Notes: a model not told the origin generated them from the letters alone. Shown: positions 26,889 to 36,549, counted from the stretch's first letter. The stretch is DNA of 64,000 nucleotides from Acanthopleuribacter pedis (GCF_017377855.1 NZ_JAFREP010000016.1:62001-126000), one strand, 5' to 3'. A program made the numbers and translations.

Positions 26889-27935
26889 TTACGGGGTTCC
26901 CGCCGGTTCCGGCCAAATACCCGCTTCCTTGTAAAACTTCACCGCGCCGGGGTGAAAGGAGAGACCGGTGCTGCGCGGCGCGTTTTTGGGATTAATCGCT
27001 TTGCCGGCGGGGTGGCGTTTCACGATTTCCGCGCGATTCTCATACGCGCTTTTGGTGAATTGGTAAATCAGGTCGGTGTCGGCTTTTGCGGAAGCGATCA
27101 GGATCATGGAGCCGACGTTCAATCCCTCATAAGCGGTGTCTAGGCCCTTGTAGGTGCCTGGCGGAATGGTGGCGGCGCTGAAAAAGGGATAGTCGTTGAT
27201 CAGCTTTTCGCGAGCGGCGTCGGCGAACGGAATGAAGTGGATATCCTGGGATGTGGCCGCCTGGGTAATGGAGGCGGTGGGGACCGCGCCACCGAGAAAG
27301 GCTGCATCGGCCGAGCCGTCGCTAAGCATGTCGACCGCGGCGGTTTGGGTGGCGTTAAGCGGGGTGAAGTCTTCGTAGCTCACCCCATGCGCGGCCAAGA
27401 TCGGGCGAATGAAGTATTCGAAACCGGCGCCCGCGGGACCGACGACCACGCGTTTGCCTTTGAGATCGGCGATGTTTTTGACGCCGGAGGATTTGGCGGT
27501 GATGAACAAGGCAATGTTGGGGGCGAGGGTGATGACCGACTGCATGTCGTAGGCTTTGTCCCAGCCCTCCTCACCGCGAACGGCGAAGTAGGTAATGGCC
27601 GCGTTGGCCAGGGCCAGGTCCAGCTCGCCTTTTTCGAGGCGGCGGATGTTCTCCATCGTACCTTTGGTGGCTTCCGCGCTGACATCCCAGTTTTTGTTCC
27701 CTTCAGCGTCGCCGACTGTTTGGGCGATAGCCCCGCCGACCACGAAAAACGCGCCGCCCGGCGGCGCGGTACCGATGCTCAAAAAGCGGCGTTTTTCGGT
27801 TTCTTTTGCGCCGCCTTCGCCTTGCGGTGTGTCGGCCTGTTGGCTACAGGCGACGAGCAGGAACAAACTAAGGAGGGTGAGGATCAGGGTTGAGAAACGG
27901 AACGGATGGGAAAGGGACGGCGTAAATGATGTCAA
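26889..27935 (-). CDS. TAXI-family TRAP solute receptor, lipoprotein
   Basis: A binding protein of about 348 residues with a lipoprotein signal peptide ending LLVAC, so membrane-anchored in the periplasm. The mature part has TAXI features: FLSIGTAPPGGAFFVVGGAIAQ near the N-terminus, VVVGPAGAG, and AFLGGAVPTASITQ. It would deliver the solute to the fused permease just downstream. TTG 27935 is preferred as start because GAGGAT lies eight bases upstream and it gives a normal signal peptide. The longer frame to 27998 adds residues that do not fit. Start confidence is moderate; family confidence is high. Confidence 0.87.
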   Translation of the reverse strand: MTSFTPSLSHPFRFSTLILTLLSLFLLVACSQQADTPQGEGGAKETEKRRFLSIGTAPPGGAFFVVGGAIAQTVGDAEGNKNWDVSAEATKGTMENIRRLEKGELDLALANAAITYFAVRGEEGWDKAYDMQSVITLAPNIALFITAKSSGVKNIADLKGKRVVVGPAGAGFEYFIRPILAAHGVSYEDFTPLNATQTAAVDMLSDGSADAAFLGGAVPTASITQAATSQDIHFIPFADAAREKLINDYPFFSAATIPPGTYKGLDTAYEGLNVGSMILIASAKADTDLIYQFTKSAYENRAEIVKRHPAGKAINPKNAPRSTGLSFHPGAVKFYKEAGIWPEPAGTP

Positions 27936-28215
27936 TGCATATCCTCGCGTATAAAAATCGGGACCCACGGGGGTGTCCCTTGGGACACCGGCCCACACAA
28001 ACTTGCTACAATGGCACGCGTTCTTGGCGCGACGAAAAGGCCTTACATGGAAAGATTTCAGTGTAATGGCAATTGCTACTTACGTCAACGAAGCCAAGGT
28101 GTTTCCACCATGGTGCGCGAAGGCGCGATTCAAGTGGGCTGTCACCCGTTTTCTTCCGGTGCGGCTTGGTTGTTTGGGTGGTTTCGGTCGGCGGGGAACA
28201 GGAGAGGATGGTGCC

Positions 28216-31200
28216 ATGAGTCAGGCAAAGGATGCCGACGTTTTTGTGCCCGCGGCGGTGTGTCAACAGTTTTACGACGAACTTCCCGAGGCACAGCGGG
28301 TTCATTTTGTGATGATGACCCTCGCGGGTTCCCTGTTTGATCGCGAGCTGATTGCGGTATTGAGCTGTGAGTTGACCGGACGTCGAAAGGTTGCGCCTGA
28401 CAAGGTTGATGCGGTGGTGACGGCTTTGCGGGAAAAATCGCGGGGTTCCGCGCCCATGGAACGCCCGAAAGGTGGCTATTTTACGTTTCGTCCCCACCCC
28501 GCTTGGTTTTGTTTGATCGCGTCGCAGTTAGCCCAGCACGCGGCCTACGATTATTTGGTCCAAACGGTGTTGTCCCACCAAAATGAGGGCTTCCGCGAGG
28601 TTGGCCGGGAGCAGGAGCGCCGACGCGACTTGGCCTCGGCACCCTACAGCGTGGTTGCGCTGATGTTTGTGGCGCCGGTGTTTCGAATGCGCCAGGTGTT
28701 GTTCCATGGCGAAGTTCTCCTGCCATGGTTTGGTGCTGATACCGCACACCTGACCGTCCGGGCCTTGCAGCGGTGGCGAACGCTTGGCCCACCTCGCTGG
28801 AGTGACGAGGCCGAGAATGCCCTGTTGGATTATGCGTTCGACCGTGTTCCCCCAAACCCCGCGTTAAACCAAGCCTTGTTCTCGTTCCACGATGCTTTTT
28901 GGTCTGTGATCGAGAAGGAAAACGTGGATCTCAAACAGGTTCAGCGGCGTTTCCTCCTGACGCTGGAGCGCCGTTTGCTGTGTGGCGCCGAGGTCGCTTG
29001 GCCTTCTCCTGAAGAGACGCTTCGTCTGAAATGTGCACCCGGCCTTTCCGCGATTCGCGAGACCTTGGCGGGAGGGTCCGACAAAGGGATTGAGGCCGCG
29101 GTGTCTTTAGACAAGCCGGCCAACGGGATCGATAGCCTGCTGACCGTCAAGGATTCGACCCTTCCGTTTTTGTTTTTGCTGCGTGTTGCTGTCGGCGATG
29201 ACGCTCCAGCTCGAGAATTTTTGCCCAAATTGGGGCAGCATCTCCGTTCGCGGGGTGGGGTTTGTGGGGGGATTGCCTTCCAAATGGCGCTGGGTTTTGA
29301 AGCGCCCCGCAAGGTGGTCGGCAAGCCTTGGTACGAGTTTCGGCAATATTTTGGCGGTGATCCCAAACCTATTCCTGTTTGGCTTTATACGCTGGTTGCG
29401 ACTTGGCTGGAAACGCCCAATTTTGCCGTGGATCATGCACGACTTGCGTCCGCGGTGGTTGAACTGGAACGGGCCGGTTTTCTTTGGCCGATGTGGGACC
29501 TATCTTACCTAATTGCCATTCGAGCCGGTGATGAGGCGCGCCAAAACGCGTGTCGGGACGCCCTGGCCGCCATGGGTTATGTGCCGCTCTTAACGCGCTT
29601 GCCGCGGCAAGAACCCTGGGAGATGGTTCTTAAGGAACTGGATGCATGGCGCCGTCGGGTTGCGCCCGCCGAGGAAGAAACTGTCGAAACGACGACCCGG
29701 TTGGTCTGGGTTTTTGATTTCTCCGATACCGACAACTACCACGAACGCCTTTACGCGCGGTTCCAGAAATACAACGCCAAGCGGAAGAATTGGAGCAAGG
29801 GACGCCGGGTGTCCTGCGTTCAATTTGCCGAACGATCGCGGCAGTTCGAGCCGCTTAGCGAGGCGGATCGCCGCTTTCAAGCACAGTTACTGAAGCTGTT
29901 TCACGAGGGCGTTTATTCACCGGGCCACAAACTGCCGGCTTCCTTGTTCGAGGCCTTGGCGGATCATCCCCGTGTATTTGAAGAACTTGCGGGCGAGCAG
30001 CTGGTGCCCGCGACCTTGACGAAGGGCGACGTGCAAATCCAAGTGATCGAAGATGGTGACAGGGTTCGCTTGCGCCTTTCGCCGAACGAATCCTTGGTCC
30101 CTGATGAGGATGTATTGGTCGCAAGAGCGGGTGCCAACCGGCTCGTGTTTTATCCGCTTGACGACCACCTGCGCGGGATTCGCCACATTCTGCAACGGGG
30201 GGTGGCGATTCCCAACCGCGGTCGCGACCAATTGCGCCGGACCTTAAATGATTTGGCCCCGCTGATCGCCATTCAATCCGATGTGGAACTGGACAGCTCG
30301 GCACGCGAAGTAGCGCCCGACCAACAACTGTACCTGCTGCTAACGCCGATGAGCGATGTGCTGTCGGTCCAGCCCGCGGTGATGCCTTTTGGGGATCAAG
30401 GACCCTGGTTTCAGCCGGGGTCGCCGGGACGTTCCGTTACCGCGGATGTGAACGGCGAGAAGTTGCGTACGCGTCGTGATGCCGAGGCTGAAAAAAACGC
30501 CCTCAACAACTTGTTCCGTATTTGCCCTGCTTTGTTTCCTTTTCAACAGGTGGAAATGCCCTGGGTGCTTGATAGCGTTGAGGATTGTTTGGAACTGCTG
30601 GACGACTTAGAACGGATCCGCGAACAAGTGACGGTCGCTTGGCCGGAAGGCCAATCCATGCGGTTGGCGGGTATCGCGCACTTGGGTAATGCTTCGATGC
30701 GCATCAAACATTCCCGCGATTGGTTCGCGGTAGAGGGGCAGGTTCAGGTTAATGAAGAAATGGTGGTTGGTCTTCAAGAGTTGTTGACCCTGATTGGGGA
30801 AGGTCGCCACGGTCGTTTTGTTGCCTTGGCGGATGGTCGTTTCCTTTCCTTGAGCCACGAATTTCTACGGCGCCTGCAAAGCTTGCAAAACCTCAATCAG
30901 GCCCGTGACCAGAAGCGGCTGCGTTACAGTTTGTCGGCCGCCTTAAGTATGGCGCCGGTTTTTGAGGGGATCGCTGATTTCAAAGGTGACCGCAAGTGGC
31001 ACCGGCTGCAAGAACAATTTGCAGCGATTGAGCATCAGGACATCCCGATCCCGACCACCCTCGATGGTGATCTTCGCGATTACCAAGTTGCGGGTTTTCG
31101 CTGGATGGCGCGGCTGGCCCATTGCGGGCTCGGCGCCTGTTTGGCCGACGACATGGGTTTGGGGAAAACCATTCAGGCGATTACGCTCCTGTTACGGCGT

Positions 31201-32445
31201 GCCGCCGACGGTCCCGCCTTGGTTTTGGCGCCGACCTCGGTATGTTACAACTGGGAGGCGGAACTGCGTCGGTTTGCGCCTAGCCTGCGGCCGTGTTACC
31301 TCGGTGATGAGGATCGCGGCAAGGTGGTGACGGAAGCCGGTCCCTTTGATGTGCTCATCGTCAGCCACGGCCTTTTGTCCTTTGTCGGTGAACTTCTTCA
31401 AACCCGATCCTGGCATAGTCTGGTGTTTGATGAGGCCCAGGCCATCAAAAATCCGGTGACCCAGCGAGCCAAAACGGCGCGGGCCCTCCAGGCTGAATTT
31501 CGATTGATTATGACCGGGACGCCGATTGAAAATCACCTGGGCGAACTGTGGAGCCTGTTCCAATTTATCAATCCCGGTTTATTGGGACCCCGCGAGACCT
31601 TTAACAAACGTTTTGCCGGTCCGATAGAGCGGCAATCGAACCGTGAGGTACAGCGCGATTTGCAGCTTTTGGTGCGCCCGTTTATATTGCGGCGCCTCAA
31701 GCGGGATGTGTTGTCCGCGTTACCGCCACGCACCGAAATAGAATTGCAAGTGGCGCTTAGTGAGGAAGAACGCACGGTTTACGAGGCCTTGAGACGGGAC
31801 GCCTTGGATCGCATAAGTCGCATGTCGCCGGGTAAGGGAAATCAGTACCTTGAGGTGTTGGCCAACCTGATGCGGTTGCGGCGTGGGGTGTGCCATCCCA
31901 AAATGGTTTTGCCGGAGTGGGACAAGGGCAGCGCGAAGTTGCGCATGTTGGCCTCGGTGCTGGATGAGCTCCAGGCCAACGGGCATCGGGCGCTCATTTT
32001 CAGCCAGTTTGTTGACCATCTTCAACTGATTCGTGACTTTGTGAAGGCGCGGGGGATGCCGTTTCAGTATTTGGATGGGGCAACTCCCGCGCGCACCCGA
32101 GCGGCGCGGGTTCGGGCATTTCAAGGTGGCGAGGGTGATGTCTTTTTAATTAGCTTAAAAGCCGGTGGGACGGGTCTGAACTTGACCGCGGCGGATTATG
32201 TGATTTTGATGGACCCGTGGTGGAATCCGGCGGTAGAAGATCAGGCCGGTGATCGGGCCCACCGATTGGGACAAACACGCCCCGTGACCATTTACCGTTT
32301 GGTGGCGCGGCATACCGTTGAAGAAAAAATAATGGCGCTGCATCGCCACAAGCGCGAGTTGGCGGAAAGCCTGCTGGCGGGTACGGAAAGCGGTGCCCCG
32401 ATTGATAAAGAGGTGCTGCTGCGTTTGTTGGCTGAGCCGAGTTAA
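28216..32445 (+). CDS. Large SNF2-family DNA-dependent ATPase
   Basis: A protein of about 1,409 residues. Start ATG 28216 follows GGAGAGGAT; the longer frame from 27973 is unlikely. The C-terminal third is a full SNF2 motor: Walker A DDMGLGKTIQAI (about 977), DEAQ box at about 1072, MTGTPIENHLGELWSLF, and a helicase-C half with LISLKAGGTGLNLT, DPWWNPAVEDQA and DRAHRLGQTRPV (about 1345). The first 950 residues match no family I know; they are mixed alpha/beta with no obvious zinc-binding cysteine cluster. Bacterial SNF2 proteins of this HepA-like class remodel protein-DNA or RNA polymerase complexes. No restriction or defence partner sits beside it except the Rpn-family genes that follow. Confidence 0.88.
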   Translation: MSQAKDADVFVPAAVCQQFYDELPEAQRVHFVMMTLAGSLFDRELIAVLSCELTGRRKVAPDKVDAVVTALREKSRGSAPMERPKGGYFTFRPHPAWFCLIASQLAQHAAYDYLVQTVLSHQNEGFREVGREQERRRDLASAPYSVVALMFVAPVFRMRQVLFHGEVLLPWFGADTAHLTVRALQRWRTLGPPRWSDEAENALLDYAFDRVPPNPALNQALFSFHDAFWSVIEKENVDLKQVQRRFLLTLERRLLCGAEVAWPSPEETLRLKCAPGLSAIRETLAGGSDKGIEAAVSLDKPANGIDSLLTVKDSTLPFLFLLRVAVGDDAPAREFLPKLGQHLRSRGGVCGGIAFQMALGFEAPRKVVGKPWYEFRQYFGGDPKPIPVWLYTLVATWLETPNFAVDHARLASAVVELERAGFLWPMWDLSYLIAIRAGDEARQNACRDALAAMGYVPLLTRLPRQEPWEMVLKELDAWRRRVAPAEEETVETTTRLVWVFDFSDTDNYHERLYARFQKYNAKRKNWSKGRRVSCVQFAERSRQFEPLSEADRRFQAQLLKLFHEGVYSPGHKLPASLFEALADHPRVFEELAGEQLVPATLTKGDVQIQVIEDGDRVRLRLSPNESLVPDEDVLVARAGANRLVFYPLDDHLRGIRHILQRGVAIPNRGRDQLRRTLNDLAPLIAIQSDVELDSSAREVAPDQQLYLLLTPMSDVLSVQPAVMPFGDQGPWFQPGSPGRSVTADVNGEKLRTRRDAEAEKNALNNLFRICPALFPFQQVEMPWVLDSVEDCLELLDDLERIREQVTVAWPEGQSMRLAGIAHLGNASMRIKHSRDWFAVEGQVQVNEEMVVGLQELLTLIGEGRHGRFVALADGRFLSLSHEFLRRLQSLQNLNQARDQKRLRYSLSAALSMAPVFEGIADFKGDRKWHRLQEQFAAIEHQDIPIPTTLDGDLRDYQVAGFRWMARLAHCGLGACLADDMGLGKTIQAITLLLRRAADGPALVLAPTSVCYNWEAELRRFAPSLRPCYLGDEDRGKVVTEAGPFDVLIVSHGLLSFVGELLQTRSWHSLVFDEAQAIKNPVTQRAKTARALQAEFRLIMTGTPIENHLGELWSLFQFINPGLLGPRETFNKRFAGPIERQSNREVQRDLQLLVRPFILRRLKRDVLSALPPRTEIELQVALSEEERTVYEALRRDALDRISRMSPGKGNQYLEVLANLMRLRRGVCHPKMVLPEWDKGSAKLRMLASVLDELQANGHRALIFSQFVDHLQLIRDFVKARGMPFQYLDGATPARTRAARVRAFQGGEGDVFLISLKAGGTGLNLTAADYVILMDPWWNPAVEDQAGDRAHRLGQTRPVTIYRLVARHTVEEKIMALHRHKRELAESLLAGTESGAPIDKEVLLRLLAEPS

Positions 32446-32469
32446 GGGTTGTGTTCGTGGGACGTGGAT

Positions 32470-32883
32470 TTACCATGTGTCTTCGGGGAAAACGGTGCCG
32501 GGGTGTTCGGCGGTAAGGGCCGCTTCGAACCACGCGTTAAGCTGGGGTAGTGTAGCCGCTTCAATTTTTTGGAGGACGGCGGGGGGAATGGTGCCAAAAC
32601 GTTGGTTTAAGGTGATGCGGAGCAATTCTGCGAAGGTCTCGGCACGACCTTCTTCGCGGCCTTCGGCACGACCTTCTTCGCGGCCTTCGGCACGACCTTC
32701 TTCGCGGCCTTCGGCACGACCTTCTTCGCGGCCTTCGGCACGACCTTCTTCGCGGCCTTCGGCACGACCTTCTTCGCGGCCCTTTTTCATGGCGAAGCGT
32801 TCGATGCTGCTGACATAACGCATGCTGGTTTCTCCTTCAAGAACGGATAAATCCTGATGGAAGCCTTGCTCCAAAGCGGCCAT
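32470..32883 (-). pseudogene. Duplicated 3' fragment of the adjacent Rpn-family gene
   Basis: It encodes about 137 residues (from MAALEQGFHQ) that closely match the C-terminal third of the neighbouring intact Rpn-family protein: LEGETSMRYVSSIERFAMKK, a charged GREEGRAE run, then LNQRFGTIPPAVLQKIEAA. The nuclease domain is missing and no ribosome binding site precedes the ATG. It is best read as a tandem partial duplication, period about 442 bp. A longer open frame to 33039 runs antisense-free into the neighbour's tail in a different frame and is not meaningful. Confidence 0.75.
32641..32784 (-). repeat. Six 24-bp repeats encoding GREEGRAE
   Basis: Six consecutive copies of a 24-bp unit (GGCACGACCTTCTTCGCGGC plus CTTC) give an eight-residue charged repeat. 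Copies are identical except the end of the last. The unit keeps the frame, so slippage would change only the length. Confidence 0.95.
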
Positions 32884-32911
32884 GAGTTTCACGTGTCGTA
32901 AACTTGTGGCT

Positions 32912-33907
32912 TTACCAAGTGTCGTTGGGGAAAACGATGCCGGGGTGTTCGGCGGTAAGGGCCAACTCGAACCATGCGTTAAGCTGGGGTAGTGTAGCCG
33001 CTTCAATTTTTTGGAGGACGGCGGGGGGAATGGTGCCAAAACGTTGATTTAATGCAACGCGCAGCAATTCCGCAAAAGTCTCGGCACGACCCGCTTCACG
33101 GCCTTCTTCGCGACCTTCTTCACGGCCTTCTTCACGGCCTTCTTCACGGCCTTCTTCACGGCCTTTTTTCATGGCGAAGCGTTCGATACTGCTGACATAG
33201 CGCATGTTGGTTTCTCCTTCGAGAGCTGATAAATCCTGGTGGAAGCGTTGTTCCAAGGCGTCGGGCAGGGTCATCACCCAATCAAAAAAGAGGTAAAGCT
33301 GGACGATTTTTTTCTTTGAAAAACCACTTCGGTATAGGTGCCTGGTGAGTTGCCATTTGTCCAAGTAGCGTTGCTTGGGTTGTTTTTGGTTGGCGAGTGC
33401 CATGAGGTAGGCGGCGGTGGCGAGTTCGAAGGGGTTGCTGGAGACGGCCAATTCTTCGATTCGATGCCACTCATTTTGTAACTTAATGATTTTAAATTCA
33501 AACGACAAGGATGTTTCGTAATCCGAGTAGCCGAAACTATTGGACGGCGTGTATCTGGAGGGATCGCCGTAAATCACCAAGTTCACCACGGGTTGCTGGT
33601 AGGTGTCGCGAATGCGGTAATGGTAGGTGTAAATGCGCTCTGCCAAATTGGCGGATCGTTGGTTTTGAAATTCGATGTGGACGAACATCGATTGCGCCTT
33701 ACCATTCTTCTTGACCACCGAAACCAGCTTGTCGGCAATTCGCGGCCCGGTCATCGAAGCCGGGGTCAGCTTGAGCAACTCTTTGTCCCGCGTGATAAAA
33801 CCCTGTGACCAATCAATCGCCGCATGGGCATCGGGTAAAAAACATTCGATGAGCTCTTTAAAAAACGAATCGCATAGCGCTTTCCAAGGACTGTCGTAAT
33901 CCGTCAT
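32912..33907 (-). CDS. Rpn-family recombination-promoting nuclease / putative transposase
   Basis: A 331-residue protein of the Rpn/PD-(D/E)XK group. The nuclease-like core (about 1-220) contains VHIEFQNQRSANLAERIYTYHYRIRD, cited here as the segments VHIEFQNQ and YTYHYRIRD typical of the family. A charged GREE repeat (about 255-280) and a DUF4351-like tail, ending LPQLNAWFE, follow. Rpn proteins are RecA-independent, DNA-cutting, and usually present in many genomic copies. The start lies behind GGAGG (reverse of CCTCC at 33911). Its 3' third is duplicated directly downstream. It is cytoplasmic, and whether it is active is unknown. Confidence 0.8.
   Translation of the reverse strand: MTDYDSPWKALCDSFFKELIECFLPDAHAAIDWSQGFITRDKELLKLTPASMTGPRIADKLVSVVKKNGKAQSMFVHIEFQNQRSANLAERIYTYHYRIRDTYQQPVVNLVIYGDPSRYTPSNSFGYSDYETSLSFEFKIIKLQNEWHRIEELAVSSNPFELATAAYLMALANQKQPKQRYLDKWQLTRHLYRSGFSKKKIVQLYLFFDWVMTLPDALEQRFHQDLSALEGETNMRYVSSIERFAMKKGREEGREEGREEGREEGREEGREAGRAETFAELLRVALNQRFGTIPPAVLQKIEAATLPQLNAWFELALTAEHPGIVFPNDTW
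33101..33168 (-). repeat. 12-bp repeats encoding GREE in the Rpn-family gene
   Basis: About five near-identical copies of TTCTTCACGGCC (one with GCG variants). They encode repeated GREE, the counterpart of the 24-bp repeats in the duplicated fragment, but with a shorter period. Confidence 0.85.
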
Positions 33908-34080
33908 GGTTCCTCCATAACCTCAAGGGCGTCAGCCGATTTACCCTGCTGCCCTGTGGTTTGGGGACCAACCTAACCTGGCTTCAAAGAATCGAAACAT
34001 CAAAAATGAAGATACTTTCGGTCGTTAATTTTTTTTGGTGCGCTAATTTGCGCGATACGCACTTGTTTTAATTGGCCAAC

Positions 34081-34118
34081 GAAAAACGCCCGCACCGGGT
34101 AGCTACCGATGCGGGCGT
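34081..34118 (-). terminator. Intrinsic terminator of the DUF1338 gene
   Basis: Read on the minus strand, ACGCCCGCATCGGTAGCTAC pairs back on itself through CGGTGCGGGCGT and is followed by TTTTTC. It begins 21 bases past the stop codon at 34139. The rest of 33908-34080 holds no gene. Confidence 0.8.
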
Positions 34119-34138
34119 GTGCATGTTCTAAAAAACCA

Positions 34139-35062
34139 TTAATCTTCTTTGCGGTGAACCTGATCGTCGTAGGTGGACTCGAAGATTTTGTCCGCGCTCA
34201 GTTCTTCAAAGCCGTGGTACAGATCTTCGTGTTTCCAGGGTTTCGGCAGGTTTGGATCAATGGGGAAGCGACGCGCAAACTCAATGTAGGCGTAGGGAAT
34301 CACTTCCAGACGTTCGTCTGCAAAGTGCCAGTAAATTCGGTCGGCAACCGTGGAACTTTGTTCCAAGGCCACCTCGCGGTTGCCTTTGATCAAACCACCG
34401 GAATCATTTAACTTGATGCCGACATTTTGCACCGCCTCATTGATCTGGCGGATGTCGTCGAACACTGCCGATTGATGTACGGATAGCGTGAAATGGTTGA
34501 CCCGGTTCCCGAAGGCGGCTACCCAGGATGCGTACTCGCTTTCTTCTTTCAGCTGGTTGTATTCCTCAAAGGTAACCCAAGGCCAAGGCGTGGTGTCCAG
34601 GTGGAGGAAGGTCGCGTCAATAGCGTGGCGGATGGAATCGAAGTGGCCCAAGTTGACCTTGTCGATACCGATAACGCCGCGGCCGTAGCTGCTGTCGACT
34701 TTACGGGTATGGGAACGAATAAAACCTTGGTTCTCAGGGGATAAGCGCTCAACCATCAATTCAGAAATGAAAATTTTGGGAAGGAGCTTGTCCTCCGGGT
34801 ATTCGAGGTGGATTGCTTTGAGTTTTTTCTTTTCGAAGTAGTAATCGCCACCTTTTTGGTAACCCAAGGCTTTGAACGGGGCGGCAATTGAATCGATGCC
34901 GAATCCTGGCAAACCAAAGGTACGGAATGCAATGTGGTCATTGATATAGTGACCGCCCATACTTTCGATGGTCTGTTTAACTTTAAGGGCCACCAACGCT
35001 TTTCCTGCGTAACTTTGGTGGATTTTGTCTAAGAGTTGGAGGAGTATTTCCTTCTGCCGCAT
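34139..35062 (-). CDS. DUF1338 / HglS-like 2-oxoadipate dioxygenase/decarboxylase
   Basis: A 307-residue DUF1338 protein. Characterised members (HglS, YdcJ group) are Fe(II) enzymes that convert 2-oxoadipate to 2-hydroxyglutarate in lysine breakdown. Likely metal ligands are visible: His43 in NDHIAFRT, a His in NRVNHFTLS, and the Glu of AYIEFARRFP. Start ATG 35062 (MRQKEILL) lies behind GGGAGG; the frame continues open upstream to 35173 but without a site. thiL lies 124 bases upstream on the same strand, and a strong terminator follows. No other lysine-catabolism gene is near, so the substrate could differ from 2-oxoadipate. Confidence 0.85.
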   Translation of the reverse strand: MRQKEILLQLLDKIHQSYAGKALVALKVKQTIESMGGHYINDHIAFRTFGLPGFGIDSIAAPFKALGYQKGGDYYFEKKKLKAIHLEYPEDKLLPKIFISELMVERLSPENQGFIRSHTRKVDSSYGRGVIGIDKVNLGHFDSIRHAIDATFLHLDTTPWPWVTFEEYNQLKEESEYASWVAAFGNRVNHFTLSVHQSAVFDDIRQINEAVQNVGIKLNDSGGLIKGNREVALEQSSTVADRIYWHFADERLEVIPYAYIEFARRFPIDPNLPKPWKHEDLYHGFEELSADKIFESTYDDQVHRKED

Positions 35063-35186
35063 GGGGCCTCCCAGCCGAAAAAAGAATTGGCGTGGCGTCT
35101 CTTCCAAAGACGGGTACGCGCCGGCGCTCCACTCTCTCACAACCGCTTCCTTTGTCCAAGCGACCCCGACCATGTTTTACAAGGTT

Positions 35187-36176
35187 TTACCTGTCGGTGT
35201 TGGTTTTTGGCGAGGATTTTGAGAAGTGGTGCCAGCCGACGGCCGGGGTCACCGTCCGGCCTTGGAGACGCCAGGCGACGCCTGGCTCTTGGGTGCAGCG
35301 GCCGATGAAATGGAGCGGTGTATGCTTTTCGGTTGCCAGCGCGACCAAGGCTTCGCGGTGCACCGGGGGACAGGTTAACAACAATTCGAAATCCTCGCCA
35401 CAACCCGGTAACATGAGAGGATCTAAGTATTTGATGCCGTCGTTGGAGCGAGGGAGATGTTCGAGATCAATGCGCGCGCCGACGCCGGATGCGCGACATA
35501 AGCGAGGCAGGTCGGTGGCGGGGCCGTCCGAGAGATCCATCATGGCGCTAACCAGCCGCTTCACCGCCGCCGCGCGTGCGAAGGGGCCCCGGTCCGGCGG
35601 CATGAAATGGCGCTGCAACAACCGTTTGTGTGTGTCGGCTGGTGTTTCGGTTTGCTGTAACATCACGCCAAGGCCCAAAAAGCTGTCGCCCAGAGGTCCC
35701 GTTACCGCGATCAGATGGCCGGGCTCGGCGCCCGAACGTGTGATTGCGGTGCCATGAGGAATATCGCCTAACACGGTGATGCTAATGGCGATATGTTGGG
35801 GGGCACGGGTCGTATCACCGCCGACTAAGGTGATGCCCAATTCGCTGCACGCCGCGGCGACGCCGGTCATGAATTCGCGAACCCACCGGACAGGTAGGTC
35901 CGGTGGCAACGAGAGACTGAGGGTGATCCAGCGCGGCGAACCCCCGTCGGCCGCAATATCCGAGGCATTCACGCGCACCGCCTTTTGACCGACCCAGGCG
36001 GCCGGGGCGCGGCGCAAAAAGTGAACATCTTCGACCAATGCATCGCTGCTGATCAGCAGGTCATGACCGGCTTGCGGGTGGAGCACCGCCGTGTCGTTGC
36101 TCAGGTCGGCGGCAACGGGTGCGATGACCTGTCGGATGAGCTGGTCCTCTTCCCAATCTTTAACGAATTCGCTCAA
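35187..36176 (-). CDS. thiL: Thiamine-monophosphate kinase
   Basis: ThiL phosphorylates thiamine monophosphate to the active cofactor. The protein of about 329 residues has the AIRS/ThiL fold with LISSDALVEDVHF (metal-binding Asp), VNASDIAADGG, LVGGDTTRA, MMDLSDGPATDLPRL and GCGEDFELLLT, all hallmark motifs. TTG 36176 is preferred as start (GGGAG eight bases upstream, giving SEFVKDWEED). A second TTG at 36218 is in frame but has no clear site. No other thiamine gene is adjacent. It may be cotranscribed with the DUF1338 gene downstream. Confidence 0.93.
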   Translation of the reverse strand: MSEFVKDWEEDQLIRQVIAPVAADLSNDTAVLHPQAGHDLLISSDALVEDVHFLRRAPAAWVGQKAVRVNASDIAADGGSPRWITLSLSLPPDLPVRWVREFMTGVAAACSELGITLVGGDTTRAPQHIAISITVLGDIPHGTAITRSGAEPGHLIAVTGPLGDSFLGLGVMLQQTETPADTHKRLLQRHFMPPDRGPFARAAAVKRLVSAMMDLSDGPATDLPRLCRASGVGARIDLEHLPRSNDGIKYLDPLMLPGCGEDFELLLTCPPVHREALVALATEKHTPLHFIGRCTQEPGVAWRLQGRTVTPAVGWHHFSKSSPKTNTDR

Positions 36177-36549
36177 GGTACGGTCTCCCGGCGGTTTTTT
36201 GGACCGTGCCGCATACAAGTCGGCGACCCATCGGACGATGGAATCGATACGAGGTGGTGCGGCACAAACCGGTCCTTCTTAGGTTCTATTCTATGTTCTT
36301 AACCGGTGGCTGCAAAGAGGTTGTCTCGGGCTTGTTGTGCCAACGGCTGCCGTTATCGGTCAGATGTGAACGGTTTTTTTGCAGATTCTTTTGGAGAGAG
36401 CAGTAAATGTGCTCTGGTTAAAAAAGCGTGGCTCTCAAGGATTTTGTGTGGCGGGCGATAGGGATAGTACCTGAATCTATCGATTCGTGTCCTTCTGCAT
36501 CGATCTCCCATCGCGGTGGAAAGGGCGCGGATGTTACAGGGCGGTTAGG
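36177..36549. other. Divergent promoter region between thiL and the PilZ gene
   Basis: About 370 bases with patches of AT-rich sequence (36280-36430). It must hold promoters for both divergent genes. I could not pick convincing -35/-10 pairs, and saw no TPP riboswitch core near thiL. Confidence 0.35.

Noticed and set aside
32884..33039. N-terminal extension of the duplicated Rpn fragment
   Set aside because: This part is the out-of-frame reading of the upstream gene's 3' end and shows no coding character.
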